64,000 bases of DNA, taken from Gnetum montanum. Taxonomy: Eukaryota > Streptophyta > Gnetopsida > Gnetales > Gnetaceae. Shown here in pieces: positions 57,782 to 64,000 of this stretch; position 1 is the stretch's first letter, and the number at the start of each line of letters is the position of its first letter. The position numbers and the translations under genes are program-made. The notes below the pieces were generated by a model. It had not been told where the DNA came from. It ran no database searches and saw only the letters and a program-made list of their open reading frames with translations. The stretch is taken from NCBI GenBank assembly GCA_015680685.1, contig MNCI01015611.1:376901-440900 (forward strand), in the 5' to 3' direction.

Positions 57782-57807
57782 GGGCAGGGGAGGGGTGGGG
57801 GGTTTGG
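57782..57807 (+). other. Putative G-quadruplex tract
   Basis: Runs of 3, 4, 4 and 6 G separated by one- or two-base loops, then GGG after TTT. This fits the G3+N1-7 quadruplex rule. It lies in the 3' region of C, where quadruplex motifs have been reported in plant LTR elements. Confidence 0.8.
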
Positions 57808-58505
57808 GTTGAGTTAAAGATGTACATTTTGAAATTTTTCAAAACCCCATTTTTGAACATTATGATAACTAATGGTACAAATAATTAAAATAACTTAAAC
57901 AACTTGTGATTTTAGTTACCTTAGAGTCTTGGAAAACATGATTATGAAATCATCTTGAGCTTACATGCTAAAAGTTTTTTGAATTTTGAGCTAACTAAGG
58001 ATTCAAAAAGGATTAATCATTAATGAAAAATTATCAAAACTGATGTTGATACTTTGGTTATTTCAAATGATGCCAAATGAAATCCATGAGGTTGAATGTC
58101 TTGTAAAAAGCAAAACAAACGAAGCCAAGAAGAGGACAGTGGAGGATATGCCCATGGACAAATAGTAGCACATATAAGAATTAAAGCTCAAACATTGTAT
58201 GTTTACTAGATCCATGGAATGATGAGAAAAAATTTTAGTCTATCCTTCACAAATGAATAGCATAAAAAGAGAAGCATCAACATAACAATCAGGGTTGGAA
58301 AGTCTACCATCGCTAGTGACATTAAGAAGATCCATCTTCAAAGGATTTGTTCAAGACCTCTATAATTTTATAAACTTTCATGTCTGTCTAGTCTTTTTGT
58401 CATTTTGTAATACATCCACTTGAATAGAATGTTTGTAATGCAACACTCCAATTTTGTAATGGTAGCCAATTTAGTTGTGTTCACCTCTCAATTTTGTAAT
58501 GAAAC

Positions 58506-59717
58506 TGTGGACCTTCTAGTGTGTTTTGGTGTGCTTAAAAAATTAAGTAAAATTAAGATAAAAGTTGTTTACATGGTTGTATGGTTATTATGTTTGTAGG
58601 ACTACATACACGAGAAACCAAGATGAGCTAAAGAGGACAAGGAATGAACTATCCTAGAGCTTAAAGGAGGAGGCCATCCACATGTCTTCAAATGAACATC
58701 CAAAGAACATGGACAAGGACTTGATATTGTATAAGGAAAGTGGACATCATTAAAGCATTCAGAAGATCAACATTGTGGACAAGGAATAATGCACTTATCA
58801 TATAAGGAAAAGTGAAGAAAGACATCTCTAGGAAGCAACAAACATCTTGGAAAATTTAGAGAGAACTCAAAGAAAGACATCTTTAGAAACAAAAATATGC
58901 CCTTCTTAGAAAAAGATGCCTTTCACAAGGTAGAGACATCTTTACAAATTGCTAACCAAGTCCAGAAAGACATCTTCTAATATGAAGACTTCAGAAAGAC
59001 ATCTTTCAGTAAACAAAGACGTCTTCCTAGATTTAAAGAAAAATTTAGAGAGATGTCTCAGGCATGAGAAAGATGTCTCCCATGATCATTAGTGACTATT
59101 AGCTAGTTCTTGCATGAGTTTTGAGAAGGATTTAGCACCATAGTGGCTATAAGAAAACTTTATGTGCATTGGGAGATGTGCAAGCCTTGTTGTATTCATT
59201 ATACAATCATTTGTAAGCATTGAATTCTCTATTGCTCTTCATTATCTTATCATTTTGGCATTGTAAAGTGTGTTTTATGTAATTGTATAAGGATCAGCAA
59301 ATTGAGTTGCAATCATTCCTTGTAATTCTTGTTCTTGTTGCCCTATGGGGCCTTGAGCTTGTTAGGATCCTATGGAATTGATTTGTTGGTGTTGTGGTAT
59401 AACACTTCATTGTGAAGCTCAAGATTGTAAAGGTTGTGGAAGCCTTGAAACCACATTTCCAAGCTTGACAGTATCTTGCAAGGTTGAGTGATTGGTGTTG
59501 CGATAGAACACTTTGAAGTGAGGCTTGATGACTGTACATGGTGTGGATTCTTCAACAACATTTTGAGAGAACCAAAGTCTAGAGGTGTGCTTGTGATATA
59601 TCCTCCATGTGTGGACTACCCAAGTTGGGAAACCACAATAAATTTTTTATCTAAGGAACTTATTCATTCCTCTACCCCCCACCCCCCTCCCAACTCTTCT
59701 AAGTTCAATGATCCACA
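58506..59717 (+). repeat. 5' LTR of H2
   Basis: 1212 bp, TGTGGACC to ATCCACA. It contains the AAGATGTCTT-type motif cluster at about 58815-59080. Confidence 0.88.
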
Positions 59718-59719
59718 AG

Positions 59720-59731
59720 TGGTATCATAGC
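59720..59731 (+). other. Primer binding site of H2 (initiator Met tRNA)
   Basis: TGGTATCATAGC, one base different from the usual TGGTATCAGAGC complementary to the 3' end of initiator tRNA-Met, two bases after the LTR. Confidence 0.8.
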
Positions 59732-59760
59732 CTAGTATTCTTTATTTCATCATCATCTTC

Positions 59761-61321
59761 AAGAGTGAACAAAGGAGGGAACTTCTTACACAAAGCCATC
59801 CATGTTCAATGGATTTGACTTTGGCTTTTGGAAAGATAGAATGCAAGGGTTCTTTGAATCCATGGAGTTTGAAGTCTAGGAATCAATCTTGGAAGGCTAC
59901 ACTCCACCCATCAATGGCACCCTTGGCATCATCAAGCCTCACAACAAATGATCACAAGAGGAAAAGGATAAGTTCATGTTTGATTCCAAAGAAAAAAAAT
60001 TTATATTGTGCTTTGAATAAATTTGAATTCAATAGGATATCAAGATGTAAAATGGCCAAAGAAATTTGGAAAACTTTAGAAGCTACTTAGGAAGAAACCT
60101 CTATTGTTAAGCAATAGAAATTGTTAGTTCTACAAAGTGAATATGATACCCTCAAAATGTGAGAAGGTGAGAAAATCAAGGATTATTTTTCTAGAGCTAA
60201 CAATCTTGTTGTAGCCATTAGAGGAACAAGAAAATACTTTCCCAAAAGCAACATCATCATCAAAATTATCAAAACTCTACAACTGAAGTTTAGGCCAAAG
60301 ATCATAGCCATGGAGAAAATTAAAGATTTCTCAACTCTAAGATTTGAGTAACTTCAAAGTTCTCTCATCACCTATAAAATGAATGTCTTAAGTGAAGGAG
60401 CAATTCAAGAAAAACCTATTACTCTAAAGACTACCTCCAAGGAGAAGAGGTCAATGAGCATGATGAGGGCAATGAAGATGAGATTACTCTTCTCTCAATA
60501 ACACTATAATGATTGCTTAAAAGAAGAAACAAAGGGACATCTCAGCAACAACAAAGATCAAATTTTTCAAAGGCAAAGAAAGAGGTAGAAATTTTTAGAA
60601 TTCTTCCAATCTAGATTTTTCTTTCATAGAGTGTTAGGTTTGTGGAGGAAGAGACCATATGGCCTTCGAATACCCTAATGATCCAAATGATCACAAAGTT
60701 TAGCAAAAGAATAGATCCAATGATGAGGAATCGAAAAATACCAACTTTTACACAAGTTGGAATGGTGGTGAGTAAAGTGAAGAAGAAGCGTGTAATTCTT
60801 CTAAAGATTCTCATCTCATTTACCTGGTGCTTATTGATGAATCTTCCTCACATATGGCTGAACAACATGGTAAGTGTAACAAGAGGTATAGTGAATTTAA
60901 AGAAGAAATTTTTCTCTTACATCACTTGATTAGGATGGAAAAGAAACTAGCGTTTTATAAGTTAAATTCTATTCATGCTAAAATGACAGAAGAGATTTCA
61001 AACATAAAAGCTAAGATGCAACCACTAACCTCTTGTAACAAGAATTGTAGCAAGATTCAAGATGAGGAGATTCCCAAAAATCAAGCAAAGAATTTAGAGG
61101 ATGCAACACATGAAAATGTGAGCTCAAGTTCAAGCATAGTAAGGTCTGATAATTATGATCATAAGGATAATACTACTTTTATATGTAAAAATTATGATTT
61201 TATGCAAACTCTTAACCATGATGATCAAAATAAAATTAATGCTTGGTCTTGTCAAAATGGGTTTGGTAAGGAAATTGTGCAAGTACCAATAAATGAAACT
61301 GAAGAGAAGCGGAGCTTTTAA
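59761..61321 (+). pseudogene. Copia-type gag remnant of H2
   Basis: It has the same motifs as the H1 gag. The N-terminal part is clearer: FGFWKDRMQGFFESMEF near 59820-59870, then KMAKEIWKTLEA, LLVLQSEYDTLKM and KFRPKIIAMEKIKDFSTLRF. The stops in ACTTAGGAAG and CAATAGAAA are shared with H1, and one extra stop (GAGTAACTT, where H1 has GAGGAACTT) is private. The 164-codon charged tail is at 60827-61321. Gag should package RNA; this copy could not make the full protein. Confidence 0.78.
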
Positions 61322-62391
61322 AATAAAGCAAAAATTAATTCAAAGTTCTATCACAAGGAAAATGAACAAATAGAGACATCACATAAATGATCTAATAAAA
61401 GAGAACCTAAGGATGAGGAGGTAGTTCATGATAGGGGACCTCATATTAAACTCCATTAATCTTCTTGATTTATCAACAAGTAAGGTAAGTCAAGGTAAGT
61501 CTCTATTTCTTTGCTTGTTAGTTAACAAGGATAATGTATGAGCAGTCTTAAATTATCCATGTCTTAAATCAAAAATGTGGAATAAGTGTCTAGAGTGTTT
61601 CTCTTATTCATTCATGATATTGATATAATTGATTTTGTGACAATTTATAATAGCTCTGGTAATAATTTCCCTTTGATCTTTCATTTGATTTCTTGTCTTT
61701 CATTCACATTTTCTTAACTTTGTCTTTGAGATGATTTTTTCATTTAGAACATAAGACAATCCTCTAAAATTTCTTTCAATATCACTTATTGAAGATCTAA
61801 ATCTCTATAATTAAGCTTAATGTTGATCTATAGTTATAGTGTGTTTGTGATTAATTGCAGCTCCTTGTTTTGACCTCAAAAGAGTAGTTCTTAATTTTCA
61901 CAATCACACCTTAAGTGGAGGATGTAGCACATTCCTCACTACATTTTGAGAAATAACATGATTACTCTATGGGAATTTATGCATCTAACATCCATGGTTT
62001 TCCATTGTGAAGTTGTATGGATATATTTATGGAGATATGCCCATGTTGTATAAAAATGAAAATGATCTAAATTCCAAGCACCTTGCACTACTAACATATT
62101 ATTATTTTAGAGATATGTTGCTTAAGCCTTTACTTCAAGATTGAATTTTACTTAGAAGGTTTTTTATGCTCTTACCAACTTTAGGACACCTATTCATGGA
62201 CTTGATAAATACATACTCCCTATATATTTTTAGGATTATGAGTGATACTTAGCTCTTCATATTATATTGTTCTATCTTTTCTACCAAAGTTTTTGTAGCT
62301 TATCCTTTTTGTTGCTTTTCAAAAAGGGGGAGAGTAGTATGGTTATATTTGTATGATAACTAATCCATTTTCTTATGTTTTGAACATCGCC
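61322..62391 (+). other. Non-coding 3' internal part of H2
   Basis: The counterpart of 1951-3025, differing by scattered substitutions and small indels. No pol gene recognised. Confidence 0.6.
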
Positions 62392-62405
62392 AAAAAGGGG
62401 AAGAT
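62392..62405 (+). other. Polypurine tract of H2
   Basis: AAAAAGGGGAAGAT before the 3' LTR, identical to that of H1. Confidence 0.8.
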
Positions 62406-63620
62406 TGTGGTCCTTTTGGTGTGTTTTGGTGTGCTTAAAACATTAAGAAAAATGAAGAAAAAGGTTTTTTGCATGGTTGTATGATTATTATGTTTGTAGG
62501 ACTACGTACATGGGAAACCAAGATGAGCTAAAGAGGACAAGGAACAAACTATCCTAGAGCTCAAAGGAGCAGGTCATCCACGTGTCTTAAAAATGAACAT
62601 CTAAAGAATGTGGACAAGGATCTAATATTGTATAAGAAAATTGATCATTAAATCATATAAAATATTAAGGTTGTGGATAAGAAATGATGCATTCATCATG
62701 CAAGGAAAAGTGAAGAAAGACATCTCTGGGAAGCAATAGATGTCTTGGAAAATTTGAAGAGAACTTACACAAAGATGTCTTCAGAAGTAGCAAGACATCT
62801 TTCTTAGACAAAGACATCTTTCACGAGGTAGAGATGTCTTTACATATTCTAGACCAAGTCCAAAAAGACGTCTTCCATTAGACAAAGACGTCTTCCAGTA
62901 TGAAGACTTTAGAAAGACATCTTTCAAGAAAAAAAGATATCTTCCCAAATATGAAGGCAAATTCAGAGAGATGTCTTAGGTATGGGAAAGACATCTCCCA
63001 TGACTATTAGTGATCATTAGCTAGCCATTACACAGTTTTCTAGAAGGATTTAGCAACACATAAGCTATAAGAAGACATCATGTGCATTGGGAAATGTGCA
63101 AGCCTTGTTGTATTCATTGTACAATCATTTGTAATCATTGAATTCTTTATTACTCTTCATTATCTTATCATTTTAGCATTGTAAATTATGATGTACCTAA
63201 TTATACAAGGATCAGAAAATTGAGTTGCAATCATTCCTTATAATTCTTGTTCTTGTTGTCCTATAGGGTTGAACTCCTTATGCTTGTCAGGATCCTAGGG
63301 GATTGAGTTGTTGGTGCTACAGTAAAACACTTTGTGAAAGCCTTGAAATCACATTTCCAATCTTAATGGGACCTTACGAGGTTGATTGATTGGTGTTTTG
63401 GTACAACACTTCAAAGTAGGGCTTGATGATTGTACAGGGTGTGGATCCTTCAATCACATTTTGAGAGCAACGAAGTCCAAAGGTGTGCTTGCAATCTACC
63501 CTCTATGTGTGGACTACCAAAGTTGGGGAACCATGTTAAATTTGTTGTGTGTGCTTTTTTTGTTTAAGTTTTTATTTTGGGAACTTATTCATCACACTTT
63601 TCTAAGTTCAACAATCCATA
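62406..63620 (+). repeat. 3' LTR of H2
   Basis: 1215 bp, TGTGGTCC to ATCCATA (terminal CA changed to TA). By eye it is more like the H1 3' LTR than like its own 5' LTR. Confidence 0.87.
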
Positions 63621-63678
63621 GAAATTTCATCCATTTATATGTAACTCGAGGATGAGTTTTTAGTCAGTTGTGGGGGTA
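63621..63678 (+). other. Gypsy pre-LTR block and polypurine tract of element C
   Basis: GAGGATGAGTTTTTAGTC and TTGTGGGGGTA precede the LTR. Counterpart of 4256-4313. Confidence 0.78.
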
Positions 63679-64000
63679 TGATGAACAACTCAATGGTTAC
63701 ATCAATGCATCCCCATTGATGCATGGGCTAATGTGTTGACACATAAAACACTCATCAACAATTCTTCCATTTTTCATTCCTTAGTTATAATGAAGCTCTT
63801 GTAGTTTATTTTCTCTAGAGTTAGAATATTTTTTGAGTTCCCATAGTAGGAGTTAAAGAGTGTATAGATCTTTATGTGAGCATTGATGAACTTGAGCACC
63901 TTTGTTTGAATGATGATAAAAATGAGCTTTTCTAATAAAATGTTGCAACACTTGGAATAGATTAATGTCTCCTCATGCATTCATCATTCATGCACTTTAC
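63679..64000 (+). repeat. Start of the 3' LTR of element C, cut by the window end
   Basis: TGATGAAC onward, nearly the same as 4314-4635. The remaining roughly 490 bp should lie beyond the window. Confidence 0.82.

Larger units (their letters stand above)
56301..58505 (+). other. 3' non-coding region of element C
   Basis: It starts near CTTAGTCATGGGGGAGATG, the junction words also seen in A at 19757-19780 and after integrase in D at 13034-13060. It contains GTGGAAATTCAAAGCACACC as in A, an AG microsatellite, and a G-rich tract. It ends at the copia insertion. Open frames such as 57523-57720 have no recognisable product. Confidence 0.6.
58506..63620 (+). mobile_element. Copia-type gag-only LTR element H2, complete
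   Basis: 5' LTR 58506-59717, primer site 59720, gag 59761-61321, non-coding part, polypurine tract, 3' LTR 62406-63620. The flanks GAAAC (58501-58505) and GAAAT (63621-63625) look like a 5-bp target duplication with one change. No pol genes. It is about 5.1 kb long and lies at the 3' end of gypsy element C. Confidence 0.85.
52617..64000 (+). mobile_element. Athila-like element C with a nested copia element, right end off-window
   Basis: 5' LTR 52617-53450, primer site TTGGCACTATTGCCAGGGAT, gag 53583-56300, GEMP segment and 3' region to 58505, copia element H2 at 58506-63620, pre-LTR block 63621-63678 and the first 322 bp of a 3' LTR (63679-64000). RT, RNase H and integrase are absent, as in A. 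The 5' and 3' LTRs are quite different by eye, so the pairing rests on the internal order more than on LTR identity. Confidence 0.72.

Noticed and set aside
58506-63620. Two independent copia insertions at the same site (H1 and H2)
   Set aside because: Shared stops and shared flanking gypsy sequence make one insertion followed by duplication far simpler.

Overview
This window is repeat-dense, AT-rich plant nuclear DNA. It is built almost entirely of LTR retrotransposons nested in one another, around one broken host gene. I see no intact protein-coding gene and no RNA gene. The evidence for a plant is a GH3 beta-glucosidase/glucan exohydrolase-like pseudogene with short GT-AG introns, Athila-like and Tat-like Ty3/gypsy elements, and copia gag remnants. 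The density and age of the nesting suit a large-genome seed plant; the species cannot be read from the sequence.

Layout. 1-4255: a copia-type gag-only element (H1, left part off-window) sitting in the 3' end of a gypsy element. 4314-5119: a gypsy LTR that ends that element and also starts a second, truncated gag-protease element (B, to about 8002). 8194-9551: 3' exons of the GH3 pseudogene. 10229-40997: a three-level nest. The Athila-like element D (minus strand; LTRs 10229-11035 and 40166-40997; TSD AATGT/AATGC) is split between RT and RNase H by element A (plus strand; LTRs 14944-15740 and 35000-35825; TSD GTGAT). A is in turn split by the GC-richer Tat-like element E (minus strand; LTRs 19789-21177 and 31836-33066; TSD ATACT). 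42421-45950: a gypsy LTR and gag (F) with a solo LTR (G, 44128-45001) inside it. 45951-52616: unassigned AT-rich DNA. 52617-64000: another gypsy element (C), carrying a second copy of the copia element (H2, 58506-63620) near its 3' end.

Relations between elements. D is the only element with recognisable gag, protease, RT, RNase H and integrase, and it is dead. A has only gag-protease before the conserved 3' segment, and C has only gag, so they look like non-autonomous relatives that depended on a D-like partner. H1 and H2 share the same premature stops and the same insertion point in the gypsy 3' end about 59.36 kb apart, so the composite was duplicated after the copia insertion.

The most unusual object is inside E. 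Where RT, RNase H and the front half of integrase should be, there is an antisense, intron-bearing gene (23602-27211). It has seven exons and six short GT-AG introns with matching phases, one continuous frame broken by seven in-frame stops and no frameshift. Its N-terminus resembles an NLI-interacting-factor/FCP1-type HAD phosphatase that has lost catalytic residues. Two tandem arrays with a related 21-bp core flank this segment. It looks like host-gene capture by a retrotransposon in the one orientation that preserves introns.
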